Source: Micromonospora citrea (lineage in GTDB: Bacteria; Actinomycetota; Actinomycetes; Mycobacteriales; Micromonosporaceae). From it: DNA of 64,000 nucleotides. Both the position numbers and the translations under genes were made by a program. The notes below the pieces were generated by a model. It made no database searches and was not told the origin of the DNA. It saw only the letters and a list, made by a program, of their open reading frames with translations. Location: positions 3,512,501-3,576,500 of the forward strand of contig NZ_FMHZ01000002.1 in assembly GCF_900090315.1 (NCBI RefSeq), in the 5' to 3' direction. Positions 1-8,177 of this stretch are shown piece by piece; within the stretch, counting starts at the first letter, position 1; the number at the start of each line of letters is the position of its first letter.

Positions 1-121
1 ATATCCCCTGATCTCGGCCGAGCCGATCAGCACGGGCAGGCCCGCGCGGACGAGTTACGGATCTCCGATTGGCGACGGGCCCGATCGGCGGGTGTCACCC
101 GTAGGTGGGCGGATGGCTTGA

Positions 122-138
122 CGAGACGGTCCGTCTCG
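122..138. promoter_or_regulatory. TetR-type palindromic operator, copy 1
   Basis: Perfect palindrome CGAGACGGTCCGTCTCG. The core ACGGTCCGT is shared with a second copy at 181-201. This size and symmetry are common for TetR-family operators (family knowledge). It lies just downstream of the -10 element of a leftward promoter, where a bound repressor would block initiation. The regulator is not visible in the window. Confidence 0.55.
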
Positions 139-151
139 CCTGTGTTCCATG

Positions 152-180
152 ACGATAGGCAATCACGATCCCCTGGTCAA
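152..180 (-). promoter_or_regulatory. leftward sigma70-like promoter between two operators
   Basis: On the minus strand TTGACC (180-175) and TATCGT (157-152) are separated by exactly 17 nt, a good -35/-10 pair. It would transcribe leftward off the window edge. The only candidate start seen there is a GTG at 33-31 opening a short hydrophobic frame (VLIGSAEIRGY) that runs out of the window, with no clear ribosome site. Confidence 0.5.
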
Positions 181-522
181 GACGATACGGTCCGTCTCGT
201 CAAAATGGGTTCGGCGGCGTGCCGATCCGGCCAGGCCGAGCACGGTGAACCACAGGAAGATCCAGGTGAGCCACCCCAGCTGGTCGAGGCCCCCGCTGTC
301 CGCTGTGGTGGCCTCGTCGAAGCTGGCACCGTAGATTCCGAAGAGCACCAACGTGATCGCGCCGGCGGCGATCAGCCACGCGGAGACGGCCCTGTGAGGA
401 CGGTGTTCATGGCTGCGGCTGTTCCGCCGAGGCCGAGTTGATCGACTGGGCGACGGGCGAGTAGGGCTCGACGCGCTCACCGACCATCTCCTCCTGCCGG
501 TCCGGTGGGAAGAGTTCGCCAC
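163..522 (-). CDS. small two-helix membrane protein, unknown function
   Basis: 119 codons. After a basic, Ser/Arg-rich first 45 residues come two hydrophobic segments (about 47-65 and 81-98), separated by a short acidic loop (FDEATTADSGG), and a charged tail. It looks like a small inner-membrane protein with two helices. I do not recognise a family. The start is uncertain because the N-terminal part has an atypical composition and the true start could be internal. The last codons overlap an operator palindrome (181-201), so the 3' boundary is also open to question. No functional assignment is made. Confidence 0.4.
   Translation of the reverse strand: MANSSHRTGRRRWSVSASSPTRPSPSRSTRPRRNSRSHEHRPHRAVSAWLIAAGAITLVLFGIYGASFDEATTADSGGLDQLGWLTWIFLWFTVLGLAGSARRRTHFDETDRIVLTRGS
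181..201. promoter_or_regulatory. TetR-type palindromic operator, copy 2
   Basis: The outer arms GACGA/TCGTC and the inner ACGG/CCGT form a 21-bp dyad with one mismatched pair. It abuts the -35 hexamer of the leftward promoter, so the two operator copies bracket that promoter. It overlaps the last codons of the small membrane-protein frame at 163-522, which either shares the DNA or is mis-called at its 3' end. Confidence 0.5.
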
Positions 523-646
523 ACAGCAGCGCCGCGGCGAATCGGTGAAGGTCGCCGATCGTGGAAACCAATCGACAGATCGTCAGAACAAATCCTCATG
601 CCGACCGTGCATCGACGCCTGACGACGCGAGGGGGGAGCACTGGCT

Positions 647-1216
647 ATGCTCCGGCTCATGAGCGAAGCGAGCCGCCGCCCTTCCCCGTCCGCGGTCCCC
701 ACCGAGGCCGAGTCGCTGCGATCGGTCCTCGAACGCAACCGGCGCACCTTCGCCTGGAAGACGTTCGGGCTCGACGAGAAGGGCCTGCACGCGACCACGG
801 CGGCCAGCACCATGACCCTCGGCGGCCTGGTCAAGCACATGGCCCTCGTCGAGGCGGACTGGCTCGCGGTCAAGCTCGCCGGCCGCGAGTACGGAGCCCC
901 CTGGGATACCGTCGACTTCGACGCCGACCCGGACTGGGAATGGCGCAGCGGGGCGCTGGACTCCGCGGACGACGTCTACGCCGTGTGGCGAGACGCCGTC
1001 GAGCGGTCCCGCGAGCTGGTGGCCGAGGTCATCGCGGAGCGCGGCCTCGACGGGCCGGCCTCCTTCACCTGGCCGGACGGACGCACCCCCTCCGTCCGCG
1101 CCATGCTCCTGGACATGATCGAGGAGTACGCGCGGCACACCGGGCACGCCGACCTCCTGCGGGAGGCGGTGGACGGCCGGGTCGGCGAGGGTGCGCCCGC
1201 CGACTTCACCTTCTGA
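647..1216 (+). CDS. DinB/DUF664 family protein
   Basis: 189 residues of the DinB/DUF664 four-helix-bundle superfamily, which includes mycothiol- and bacillithiol-dependent enzymes and usually carries a three-histidine metal site. Visible landmarks are an early helix ending LGGLVKHMALVEADWL (first His) and a late EEYARHTGHADLLRE segment with the paired histidines typical of the family. GGAG at 635-638 sits 8 nt before ATG 647, favouring this start over the internal ATG at 659. A second DinB-like gene lies at 1918-2412 on the other strand. The substrate is unknown; a thiol-dependent transferase or detoxification role is inferred only from the family. Confidence 0.8.
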   Translation: MLRLMSEASRRPSPSAVPTEAESLRSVLERNRRTFAWKTFGLDEKGLHATTAASTMTLGGLVKHMALVEADWLAVKLAGREYGAPWDTVDFDADPDWEWRSGALDSADDVYAVWRDAVERSRELVAEVIAERGLDGPASFTWPDGRTPSVRAMLLDMIEEYARHTGHADLLREAVDGRVGEGAPADFTF

Positions 1217-1267
1217 GCGCGCCGTGGCGCCGCAAGCACGGGAGCACTGAGTGGCGGGCGCCGGCTG

Positions 1268-1639
1268 CTACCACCACTGGAAGGGGCCATGCAGCCATTG
1301 GGCGATGGCCCAGCCCGGGATGGATGCTACGGCCGCTCCAACCACGGCGAGCATGATGCGCTTGCTGAGCGGCAGGACGCGACGTTCCACATAGACGACG
1401 TCTCCTTGAACGAGGAAGAAGCCGGCGCCGCCGACCAGTGTGCCCAATATGATCAGCGGAACGATTCCGTCCGGGCAGGGAGGGCCGTAGCGACCGCCGC
1501 AACTGCCGGACTCGAAGAAGATCGAACCCCAGCCCAGCACCGAATGCAGCAGCCCCATTCCGGCCGCGGCGCCTGCGAGTGCGGGCCTCAGATAGTGGAC
1601 GAGAGTCGCCTGCTTGGGCCGCCGGACGACGTTGGGCAT
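1268..1639 (-). CDS. hypothetical three-helix membrane protein
   Basis: 123 residues with three predicted membrane segments (about 17-37, 59-79 and 94-114). A cysteine pair (SCGGRYGPPCPDG) lies in the first extracytoplasmic loop and could form a disulfide. AGGAGGT sits 8 nt before ATG 1639, a strong ribosome site that supports the start. The protein ends HGPFQWW. I do not recognise a named family. It lies between a DinB-like gene and a broken reading frame, in a strip with accessory character. Confidence 0.65.
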   Translation of the reverse strand: MPNVVRRPKQATLVHYLRPALAGAAAGMGLLHSVLGWGSIFFESGSCGGRYGPPCPDGIVPLIILGTLVGGAGFFLVQGDVVYVERRVLPLSKRIMLAVVGAAVASIPGWAIAQWLHGPFQWW

Positions 1640-1732
1640 GTGTGCTGACCTCCTGCTCGGCCCGCAACCCCTGCGTGCCGGACATGATGCTAGGAGAGCG
1701 AGGCAAATTTCGGCCCGGTCCGGAAATCGTCC

Positions 1733-1912
1733 TCATGCGTCCCAGGCGGGCGGCGTCACCTGCACCTTCGTGTCTGGCCGCCGCCGGAGATGGGTACGGA
1801 CCACCGCGCCGCTCTGGGTCCTGATCACGAGCTGCCAGGAGGCGGTCGGCTTGGAGAGCCACCACTTCGGGCTCCAGTGCCCCGTGCCGTCCTCGCTCAG
1901 CCCCGAGTCACG
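1733..1912 (-). pseudogene. orphan C-terminal coding remnant
   Basis: A leftward frame with almost uniform G/C third positions reads SEDGTGHWSPKWWLSKPTAS, then WQLVIRTQSG and a further 25 residues, before TGA at 1735-1733. The composition is protein-like, but no start codon or ribosome site is found in frame. Upstream the frame runs into the 3' end of the neighbouring DinB gene. It looks like the retained tail of a deleted gene. Family not recognised. Confidence 0.4.
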
Positions 1913-1917
1913 ATCTC

Positions 1918-2412
1918 CTATCGGCCGGTGGCGCCGTCGACGAGCTCACGCAGGATGTCGGCGTGGCCGGCGTGCCGAACCGTCTCGCCCGTCATGTGCG
2001 CGAGCACCCAGCGAAGCGTACGAGGCGAGTCGAAGACCGGGTGCGCGGTACGGGCGTCGGGGTCGGCGGCTGCGGCGATGTGGGCGTCGCTCTCGGCGAT
2101 CGCAGCCCGATAGCTGGCGATGACCTCATCCGCGGAACGATCCGGCTCGACCACCATGCTGAAGTCGACGTCGGCGTAGCGCGCGTCACCGGCGAGCGTG
2201 TAGCCGAACCAGTACCGTTCGGCGTCCGTCAGGTGCTGCACCAGGCCCAGCAGCGTGGTGTCGGAGACGACCAGGCGGCGCCGCAACTGTTCCTCGCCCA
2301 GACCGGCGACCTTCTTGAGCACGCAGGACCGCGCGAAGGACAGGAAGGCGAGGGTGGTGTCGAGCTCGCCGCCGTCGTTGCTCGGCACGGCCTCGCGTTG
2401 GGTCTCAAGCAT
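1918..2412 (-). CDS. DinB/DUF664 family protein
   Basis: 164 residues from ATG 2412. It has the DinB-superfamily layout: TTLLGLVQHLTDAERYWFGY near residue 50 supplies the first metal-type histidine, and HMTGETVRHAGHADILRE near the C terminus supplies the other two. It is clearly related in plan to the protein at 647-1216 but on the opposite strand, so the two are divergent paralogues rather than a tandem copy. The family includes metal-dependent, often thiol-cofactor-using enzymes. The reaction here cannot be named. The upstream ribosome site is weak (GGGTCGGGAAC), so the start is moderately sure. Confidence 0.8.
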   Translation of the reverse strand: MLETQREAVPSNDGGELDTTLAFLSFARSCVLKKVAGLGEEQLRRRLVVSDTTLLGLVQHLTDAERYWFGYTLAGDARYADVDFSMVVEPDRSADEVIASYRAAIAESDAHIAAAADPDARTAHPVFDSPRTLRWVLAHMTGETVRHAGHADILRELVDGATGR

Positions 2413-2438
2413 GTTCCCGACCCTAGATAGCGCCCCCG

Positions 2439-2555
2439 ATGCCCTGCGAGCTGGCCATCGCCTGCGACGGCACCCGCCTCGTCCGACGCACCACCGACCA
2501 GCCCGTCCGCAACCGGAAAGCCAGTAGACCCCGCAAGGTGGCCGCCGATGCCTAA
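2439..2555 (+). pseudogene. short coding-like fragment, possible gene remnant
   Basis: A 38-codon rightward frame (MPCELAIACDGTRLVRRTTD, then a basic tail ending VAADA) closes with TAA. The GC-biased third positions and basic tail look like the end of a larger protein. It has no ribosome site and its last four bases overlap the 3' end of the convergent gene at 2552. Probably debris; it could also be chance. Confidence 0.25.
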
Positions 2556-2935
2556 GACATCCGTAGCGCGCGGGCCACCTTCCGCTGCACCACCCGCAGC
2601 AGCTTGATCGTCTCCTCGTCAGAGAGGCCAGTGGTAATCGACCAGTCACAGCCAGAACCCACCACGTCACTCGCGAAGACAATCTCGGTGGAGAGCAAAA
2701 GCTTCCGCCACTGCGACCCCGTCAACGGCTCCCTGCGGTCCAATGCCGCTATAAGCCTGCGTCCCTCGCCGTGGTGAAGGTCTGCCTGGTCTTGGAAGCC
2801 CATAGCTCGGGCGAGATCATCCGTAGCATGCGCGGGTCCACCCCACTCGGCCAACCCTCGCCTCAGCAGGAACCGCTCGTCCGACGTGAGATCGACCGCT
2901 ACGACGTCGGAAGCGCTCATCCGCGAGATTGTCAC
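2552..2935 (-). CDS. hypothetical protein
   Basis: 127 residues from GTG 2935, which has AGGGGG 6 nt upstream. An internal ATG at 2920 is the alternative. The sequence is soluble and mostly helical (DLTSDERFLLRRGLAEWGG, then QWRKLLLSTEIVFASD and a basic LLRVVQRKVARALRMS tail). Third-position GC is lower than in the core genes of this window, fitting the accessory character of the strip. I do not recognise the family and see no catalytic motif. Confidence 0.6.
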   Translation of the reverse strand: MTISRMSASDVVAVDLTSDERFLLRRGLAEWGGPAHATDDLARAMGFQDQADLHHGEGRRLIAALDRREPLTGSQWRKLLLSTEIVFASDVVGSGCDWSITTGLSDEETIKLLRVVQRKVARALRMS

Positions 2936-3069
2936 ACCCAGCCCCCTACAGAGACTTGCCCCGCACGGGCGCGAAGCAGCCTGGCCCCGCACAGCATGGA
3001 ACCTGGACCGACCGTCAAGCATGTGCTGGGACGGATCCGTCAAGCGTCAGGTGGACCTGCCGACCGCGG

Positions 3070-3723
3070 CTACGAGGGGAACAGCCTCCAGTGCCCCTCG
3101 GAAACGACCTCGACGGTGCGGTCGGTCACCTTGATGGCCGTCTGGTCGTCGATCGCGTACGCCGGACCGGCGATCTCGGCCGCCCATTTCTCGGCACCAG
3201 CCATGGTGTTGTCCGGCTCGAGACCCAGGTGCGGGAAGATCGAGAAGTCGACGACCCCCAGTGTGCGGTCGTCGGGCGCGGACTGCCATTCGACGAAGTC
3301 CGCACCGATCCGGGGGGTCAGCACCATGCTCCCAGCACTCAACCCCACCCAGACGGTGTCCCGCAGCGACGGCAGGAGATCCGCCAGCCCGGACTGCCGC
3401 ATCCAGTGGCACAGGTACGTCGCATCGCCGCCGGCCACGAGCATGACGTCAGCCTCCCGGACCCAGGGTACCCATCGCTCCTCGCCGATGCTGGGCAGCG
3501 CTGTCAGCTCGAGGACGCCCAGCGACTTCCAGCCCAGGTCGCACATGGGTAGCGGCGTCTGCCCGGTGATGAAGCGCCAGGCCGAGGCTGGCCCACCCAT
3601 GACGTGGGCCGCCGTAGGGATGCAGAGGGCACTGGAGTCGGCGATCGGCTTGCCCAGCAGGTCGACCAGCGCATCACGGATGCTCGGGTTCTGGACGCCC
3701 GCGGACGTGAGAAGAAGTTTCAC
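3070..3723 (-). CDS. peptidase S51 (dipeptidase E-like) family protein
   Basis: 217 residues from GTG 3723, set by AGGAGG 7 nt upstream. Peptidase E-type serine hydrolases have a class I glutamine-amidotransferase-like fold with Ser in a nucleophile elbow and a downstream His. Here VGLSAGSMVL carries the elbow serine and FSIFPHLGLEPDN the matching His. The glycine-rich VMLVAGGDATYL strand-turn is also typical of S51/cyanophycinase proteins. Likely a cytoplasmic peptidase acting on small peptides; the Asp-X specificity of E. coli PepE is not established here. A broken gene and tRNA-Ala lie upstream. Confidence 0.8.
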   Translation of the reverse strand: MKLLLTSAGVQNPSIRDALVDLLGKPIADSSALCIPTAAHVMGGPASAWRFITGQTPLPMCDLGWKSLGVLELTALPSIGEERWVPWVREADVMLVAGGDATYLCHWMRQSGLADLLPSLRDTVWVGLSAGSMVLTPRIGADFVEWQSAPDDRTLGVVDFSIFPHLGLEPDNTMAGAEKWAAEIAGPAYAIDDQTAIKVTDRTVEVVSEGHWRLFPS

Positions 3724-3895
3724 GCTTGCCTCCTGTACGTGGCGGTCATGACGCTCTCCCCGGGGTCGGGAGATCGGGTGCATGAAGTACAGACTGGGCA
3801 CCAGAACGAAACTCATCGCCGTTGCGACCCCGCAGGCCCCGCACGGCCTCTCTCTGGGACCTGTCGCGCATCACCTGGCAGGGTTGCGTCGCACA

Positions 3896-4079
3896 TCAGC
3901 TGTTGGGCCCACTCCGGGGTAGGGCCCTGGCCAGCTCCGCCATGCCGTCTCTGCCTTCGGTGATGGCGTCCGCTCCCGCCTCAGTAGGCGCGCACGCTTG
4001 CCGGGCTTGTTGGCGAACCCGATCGTGCGAACGTCGGCAGCGCGTCCGCCTTCGATCTCAGAGGTGGACCGCCTACGAG
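3896..4079 (-). pseudogene. frameshifted remnant of a HAD-superfamily hydrolase
   Basis: Leftward DNA encodes EIEGGRAADVRTIGFANKPG, the hallmark C-terminal segment of phosphoglycolate-phosphatase-like HAD hydrolases. The reading then has to shift frame near 3980 to continue as AGADAITEGRDGMAELARAL before TGA at 3898-3896. A second small lesion near 4063 breaks the expected GDS motif (GTAGGC..TCCACC). The N-terminal two thirds are missing. The fragment lies about 50 bp from the 3' end of tRNA-Ala, so it probably marks a deletion or insertion scar. Confidence 0.6.
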
Positions 4080-4127
4080 GACGCACCTGGCCGGATTGGC
4101 AAGATCAACCGACGGAGGTGCTGGTGC

Positions 4128-4203
4128 TGGTGGAGCCCAGGGGACTCGAACCCCTAACCCCTGCCTTGCAAAGGCAGTGCTCTGCCAGTTGAGCTAGGGC
4201 CCC
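4128..4203 (-). tRNA. tRNA-Ala (TGC)
   Basis: A complete 76-nt cloverleaf on the minus strand. The acceptor GGGGCCC pairs with GGGCTCC. The anticodon loop is TTTGCAA (anticodon TGC) on a five-pair CTGCC/GGCAG stem. The T arm has GGTTCGAGTCC. The 3' CCA is encoded (4130-4128). Confidence 0.95.
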
Positions 4204-4245
4204 CGGGGCGGACGATGCCGCCGGTGCTGGCAGTGGCCAGTGCGC

Positions 4246-4374
4246 TCAGCGCAGGTCGGGCGCGGTGGTCGCCTCGTGCCACAGGGCGCGCTCGTCGTTG
4301 GAATCCTTGACCTTCTTGGCGACCACGGCAGCCACCCCGACGATGCTCGCCAGGATCAGAAGCTTCTTGAACAT
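4246..4374 (-). CDS. DLW-39-type small membrane peptide
   Basis: A 42-residue frame between the two tRNA genes: MFKKLLILASIVGVAAVVAK, then KVKDSNDERALWHEATTAPDLR. It has one N-terminal helix with a lysine start, a charged middle and a conserved-looking LW motif. This resembles the DLW-39 family of tiny actinobacterial proteins, which I recall as often sitting near gyrA and tRNA-Ile. Function is unknown in the family; a membrane-anchored peptide is inferred. It is easy to miss because of its size. The upstream GGGGTAGCCCCA gives only a modest ribosome site. Confidence 0.75.
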   Translation of the reverse strand: MFKKLLILASIVGVAAVVAKKVKDSNDERALWHEATTAPDLR

Positions 4375-4417
4375 TGGGGCTACCCCTCGCGCTCGACTGC
4401 CGTCGGACGATGTGCGG

Positions 4418-4491
4418 TGGGGCTAGCTGGAATCGAACCAGCGACCTCAGAGTTATCAGCTCTGCGCTCTAACCGACTGAGCTATAGCCCC
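4418..4491 (-). tRNA. tRNA-Ile (GAT)
   Basis: A 74-nt minus-strand cloverleaf. The acceptor GGGGCTA pairs with TAGCCCC. The anticodon loop is CTGATAA (anticodon GAT). The D arm is GCTCAGTCGGTTAGAGC and the T loop TTCGATT. CCA is not encoded (CCG follows the discriminator A). It lies between the DLW-39 peptide and the DUF3566/gyrA operon. Confidence 0.95.
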
Positions 4492-4664
4492 GCGTAGCGA
4501 CGAGCAACATTAACCCATCCGCCCTCCCGCCCCCAAATCGGGGGCCACCCGGGCATCCGACGTCGCCGTCGTCCCTGAACCTACCGGAGGCCGCGCCGCG
4601 GGCCCAGGCGATTTCGCCGCCCGCACGCCGGCCGCCCGCCCGCCGACAGGCCGGGAAAGCACGA

Positions 4665-4699
4665 AGGCCGGGGCGCCGCGCATCGGCGGGCCCCGGCCT
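4665..4699 (-). terminator. hairpin terminator of the gyrB-gyrA-DUF3566 unit
   Basis: The 10-bp perfect stem AGGCCGGGGC/GCCCCGGCCT has a 15-nt loop and starts 10 nt past the DUF3566 stop. In the leftward direction it is followed by TTCGTGCTTT. It is consistent with an intrinsic or partly Rho-assisted terminator. Confidence 0.65.
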
Positions 4700-4708
4700 C
4701 CGAGGTGG

Positions 4709-5617
4709 TCAGTCGCGCTCGGCGAGGGTCAGCTCGATGCCGCCGACCAGGTCGGCGCAGACGTTGTAGACGAACGCCCCGAGCGTGGCCAGCGCCGTGA
4801 ACAGCACGACGTTGACCAGGCCGATCAGCGCCGAACTGAGGATCACGCCCTTGGCGGTGATCTGGAAGCCGCTGGCGCTCTGGCCGCCGCCCGCGCTGAC
4901 CAGGTCGGTCAGGCTGTCGTTGACGCTGCTGAACACGCCCATGGCGTCGAGTGCCAGGTAGAGCACCGACGTGGCCACGACCACGACGATGAAGAGCACC
5001 ACCGAGACGGCGAAGGCGAACTTCATCACGGACCAGGGATCGATCCGCTTGAGGTTCAGCCGGGCCCGGCGCGGTCCGCGCGACGCGGCCGAGCTGACCG
5101 ACGTACGCGCGGCGCGTACCGCCTCACCCACGCGGGCGGCGCCGACGGCGGCCGCGCCGCCGATGCCCGGCGGCAGGCCGCCCCCGTTGGCGGGCCGGCC
5201 GGTGCCGGCCGGCCGGCCACCGTCCGGCTGCGGCTTGGCGGTGCCGGTGACCCGGGGCTGGGTGCCCGTGGTCCCCGTGATCCGCGGCTGGGTGCCGGTG
5301 GCGCCGGTCGACTGGCCGGCGCCGACCTTCAGCGGTTGTGTCGTCGTCGGCTTGGCGGCGGTCGCCGTGGCGGCGGCCGGCTTGTCGGCCGCCACCGCCT
5401 CGGTCTTGTCCGCCTCGTCCGCGTCCTCGGAGGGCTTGTCCGGCGGCGGTGTCATGCCGGGGGCCCGGGTGAATTTCGGGGCAGGCGCGTCGGCGGGGAC
5501 CGTCGCCCGGCCCACGGCCGCGCGGCCGGTCGCTGGTGTGCCGCCCTTGGCGGCCTCCTCGTCGACCGGGTTGGCCGAGGTCCCCGTGTTCCCCGACTTC
5601 GCCTGTGTCTCCGTCAT
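4709..5617 (-). CDS. DUF3566 domain membrane protein
   Basis: 302 residues. The first 190 are disordered and rich in Pro, Thr, Ala and Gly, with repeated GTQPR-type units (TGTQPRITGTTGTQPRVTGT). The C-terminal third carries the DUF3566 domain with two membrane helices (about 193-222 and 255-285), ending GGIELTLAERD. It starts 4 nt after the gyrA stop and is almost certainly co-transcribed with it, as in many actinobacteria (mycobacterial Rv0007 neighbourhood). Its role is unknown; a link to the envelope or division machinery is only suspected from conservation of position. Confidence 0.9.
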   Translation of the reverse strand: MTETQAKSGNTGTSANPVDEEAAKGGTPATGRAAVGRATVPADAPAPKFTRAPGMTPPPDKPSEDADEADKTEAVAADKPAAATATAAKPTTTQPLKVGAGQSTGATGTQPRITGTTGTQPRVTGTAKPQPDGGRPAGTGRPANGGGLPPGIGGAAAVGAARVGEAVRAARTSVSSAASRGPRRARLNLKRIDPWSVMKFAFAVSVVLFIVVVVATSVLYLALDAMGVFSSVNDSLTDLVSAGGGQSASGFQITAKGVILSSALIGLVNVVLFTALATLGAFVYNVCADLVGGIELTLAERD

Positions 5618-5621
5618 TCAA

Positions 5622-8141
5622 CTAGTCCTGTTCGTCAGGCTCGTCGGCATTGCGAGCAATCGCCACGATAGTCACGCCGTCCGGAAGGTCCATCAGCTTG
5701 ACCCCCATTGTGTTCCGATCACGCGTACGGCGTACAGGCTTCACCGGAGTCCGGATGACACCACCGTTGCTGGTGATCGCGAACAGCTCGTCGTCCGGGT
5801 CGATCACCACCGCGCCGACCAGACCACCACGTCGCTCCGTGATCTTCGCAGTCAGCACGCCCTTACCTCCCCGGCCCTGGACCGGGTATTCCTCGATCGG
5901 GGTACGTTTCGCGTATCCCCCGTTCGTGGCCACCAGGACGTCCTTGCCCTCGCGGACGACCTCCATCGCCAGCAGGACGTCGTCCTCGCTGAAGCGCATG
6001 CCGATCACGCCCGACGTGGCCCGGCCCATCGGGCGCAGCGCCTCGTCGCTCGCGTTGAACCGGATCGCCTGCGCGTTCTTCGAGACCAGCAGCAGGTCCT
6101 CGTCGGGGGCGACGAGCGCCGCCCCGACCAGCTCGTCCTCGTCGCGCAGGTTGATCGCGATGATGCCGCCCGATCGGGGGGAGTCGAACTCCTCAAGCCG
6201 AGTCTTCTTCACCAGGCCGTTCTTCGTGGCGAGTACCAGGTAGGGAGCCACCTGGTAGTGCGGGATCTCGATGATCTGCGCGATCTGCTCGTCGGGCTGG
6301 AACGCGAGCAGGTTCGCCACGTGTTGGCCCTTGGCCACCCTACTGGCCTCGGGAAGCTCGTACGCCTTGGCCCGGTACACCCGGCCCTTGTTCGTGAAGA
6401 ACAGGACCCAGTCGTGGGTCGAGCATACGAAGAAGTGGCTGACGATGTCGTCCTGCCGCAGGCTGGCGCCGCTGACGCCCTTGCCGCCGCGGCGCTGGGA
6501 GCGGTAGAGGTCGACCTTGGTCCGCTTCGCGTAGCCGGTGCGGGTGATCGTGACGACCACGTCCTCGCGGGCGATGAGGTCCTCCATGGAGACCTCGCCC
6601 TCGAACGGCACGATCTTCGTCCGCCGGTCGTCGCCCCACTTCGCGACGATCTCGCCGAGCTCCTCGGAGACGATCTTCCGCTGCCGCTCGGGCTTGGCGA
6701 GGATGTCCTTGAGGTCGGCGATCTCGATCTCCAGCTTGGCCAGGTCGTCGAGGATCCGCTGCCGCTCCAGCGCGGCGAGCCGCCGCAGCTGCATGTCCAG
6801 GATCGCGGTCGCCTGGATCTCGTCGATCTCCAGCAGCCGGATCAGGCCCTGTCGGGCGTCGTCGACCGTGGGCGAGCGCCGGATCAGGGCGATCACCTCG
6901 TCGAGGGCGTCCAGCGCCTTGGCCAGACCGCGCAGGATGTGCGCCCGCTCCTCGGCCTTGCGCAGCCGGAACGCCGTACGCCGTCGGATGACGTCGATCT
7001 GGTGCTCGACGTAGTAGCGGATGAACTGGGCCAGGTTCAGCGTGCGGGGCACGCCGTCGACCAGCGCCAGCATGTTGGCGCCGAAGGTCTCCTGGAGCTG
7101 GGTGTGCTTGTAGAGGTTGTTGAGCACCACCTTGGCGACCGCGTCGCGCTTGAGCACGAGCACGATCCGCATGCCGGTGCGCCCGGAGGACTCGTCGCGG
7201 ATGTCGGCGATGCCGGCGAGCTTGCCCTCCTTGATCAGCTCGGCGATGCGCTCGGCCAGGTTGTCCGGGTTGACCTGGTAGGGCAGCTCGCTGACGACCA
7301 GGCAGGGGCGGCCCCGCTTGTCCTCCTCGACCTCCACCACGGCGCGCATCCGGATCGACCCGCGCCCCGTGCGGTACGCGTCCTGGATCGCCTGGGTGCC
7401 GACGATCAGGCCGTGGGTCGGGAAGTCGGGCCCCTTGACGATCTCCAGCAGCGCGTCGAGGGTCGCGGCCTCGTCGGCGTCCGGGTGCTCCAGGCACCAC
7501 TGCACCGCCGCGCCGATCTCGCGCAGGTTGTGCGGCGGGATCTTGGTGGCCATGCCGACCGCGATGCCCTCGGAGCCGTTGACCAGGAGGTTGGGGATCC
7601 GCGACGGCAGGATGGTGGGCTCCTTGGCCCGGCCGTCGTAGTTGTCCTGCAGGTCGACGGTGTCCTCGTCGATGTCCCGCAGCATCTCCATCGCCAGCGG
7701 GTCGAGCTTGCACTCCGTGTAGCGCATCGCGGCGGCCGGGTCGTTGCCCGGCGAGCCGAAGTTGCCGTTGCCGTCGACCAGCGGGTAGCGCAGCGACCAG
7801 GGCTGCGCCATCCGGACCAGCGCGTCATAGATCGCGGAGTCGCCGTGCGGGTGGAACTGGCCCATCACGTCGCCGACGACCCGGGAGCACTTCACGTAGC
7901 CGCGGTCCGGCCGGTAGCCGGAGTCGAACATCGCGTAGAGGATCTTGCGGTGGACCGGCTTGAGCCCGTCCCGGACGTCCGGCAGCGCACGCCCGACGAT
8001 GACGCTCATCGCGTAGTCGAGATAGGAGCGCTGCATCTCCACCTCGAGCCCGACCGGTTCGATGCGGTCGTGCGCGACGACGGCGGCGACGGTCTCGGGG
8101 ACCTCGGGCTCGCTCGGTGTGGACTCGGGGGTATCGGTCAC
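5622..8141 (-). CDS. gyrA: DNA gyrase subunit A
   Basis: 839 residues, normal length. GyrA cuts and rejoins DNA in the A2B2 gyrase that introduces negative supercoils. The N-terminal winged-helix/tower region holds the quinolone-determining segment [20 protein letters not shown] with the wild-type Ser and Asp, and the catalytic tyrosine in [11 protein letters not shown]. The C-terminal half is the beta-pinwheel with the GyrA-box QRRGGKG. The GTG start has AAGGG upstream. gyrB lies directly upstream across a 128-bp spacer that carries four DnaA-box-like sequences. Confidence 0.98.
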   Translation of the reverse strand: MTDTPESTPSEPEVPETVAAVVAHDRIEPVGLEVEMQRSYLDYAMSVIVGRALPDVRDGLKPVHRKILYAMFDSGYRPDRGYVKCSRVVGDVMGQFHPHGDSAIYDALVRMAQPWSLRYPLVDGNGNFGSPGNDPAAAMRYTECKLDPLAMEMLRDIDEDTVDLQDNYDGRAKEPTILPSRIPNLLVNGSEGIAVGMATKIPPHNLREIGAAVQWCLEHPDADEAATLDALLEIVKGPDFPTHGLIVGTQAIQDAYRTGRGSIRMRAVVEVEEDKRGRPCLVVSELPYQVNPDNLAERIAELIKEGKLAGIADIRDESSGRTGMRIVLVLKRDAVAKVVLNNLYKHTQLQETFGANMLALVDGVPRTLNLAQFIRYYVEHQIDVIRRRTAFRLRKAEERAHILRGLAKALDALDEVIALIRRSPTVDDARQGLIRLLEIDEIQATAILDMQLRRLAALERQRILDDLAKLEIEIADLKDILAKPERQRKIVSEELGEIVAKWGDDRRTKIVPFEGEVSMEDLIAREDVVVTITRTGYAKRTKVDLYRSQRRGGKGVSGASLRQDDIVSHFFVCSTHDWVLFFTNKGRVYRAKAYELPEASRVAKGQHVANLLAFQPDEQIAQIIEIPHYQVAPYLVLATKNGLVKKTRLEEFDSPRSGGIIAINLRDEDELVGAALVAPDEDLLLVSKNAQAIRFNASDEALRPMGRATSGVIGMRFSEDDVLLAMEVVREGKDVLVATNGGYAKRTPIEEYPVQGRGGKGVLTAKITERRGGLVGAVVIDPDDELFAITSNGGVIRTPVKPVRRTRDRNTMGVKLMDLPDGVTIVAIARNADEPDEQD

Positions 8142-8177
8142 TGTTAACCCTTATCAGACTCAGAGTCGTTTTCGTGC

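Noticed and set aside
1..4127. A tRNA-Ala-linked integrative island
   Set aside because: The strip has accessory features, but no integrase was found and no direct repeat of the tRNA 3' end was seen to its left, so only relics are reported.
4971..8147. A 1058-codon rightward frame antisense to gyrA
   Set aside because: It is a shadow of gyrA in GC-rich DNA, with a low-complexity translation and no domain. The gyrA frame has all catalytic motifs.
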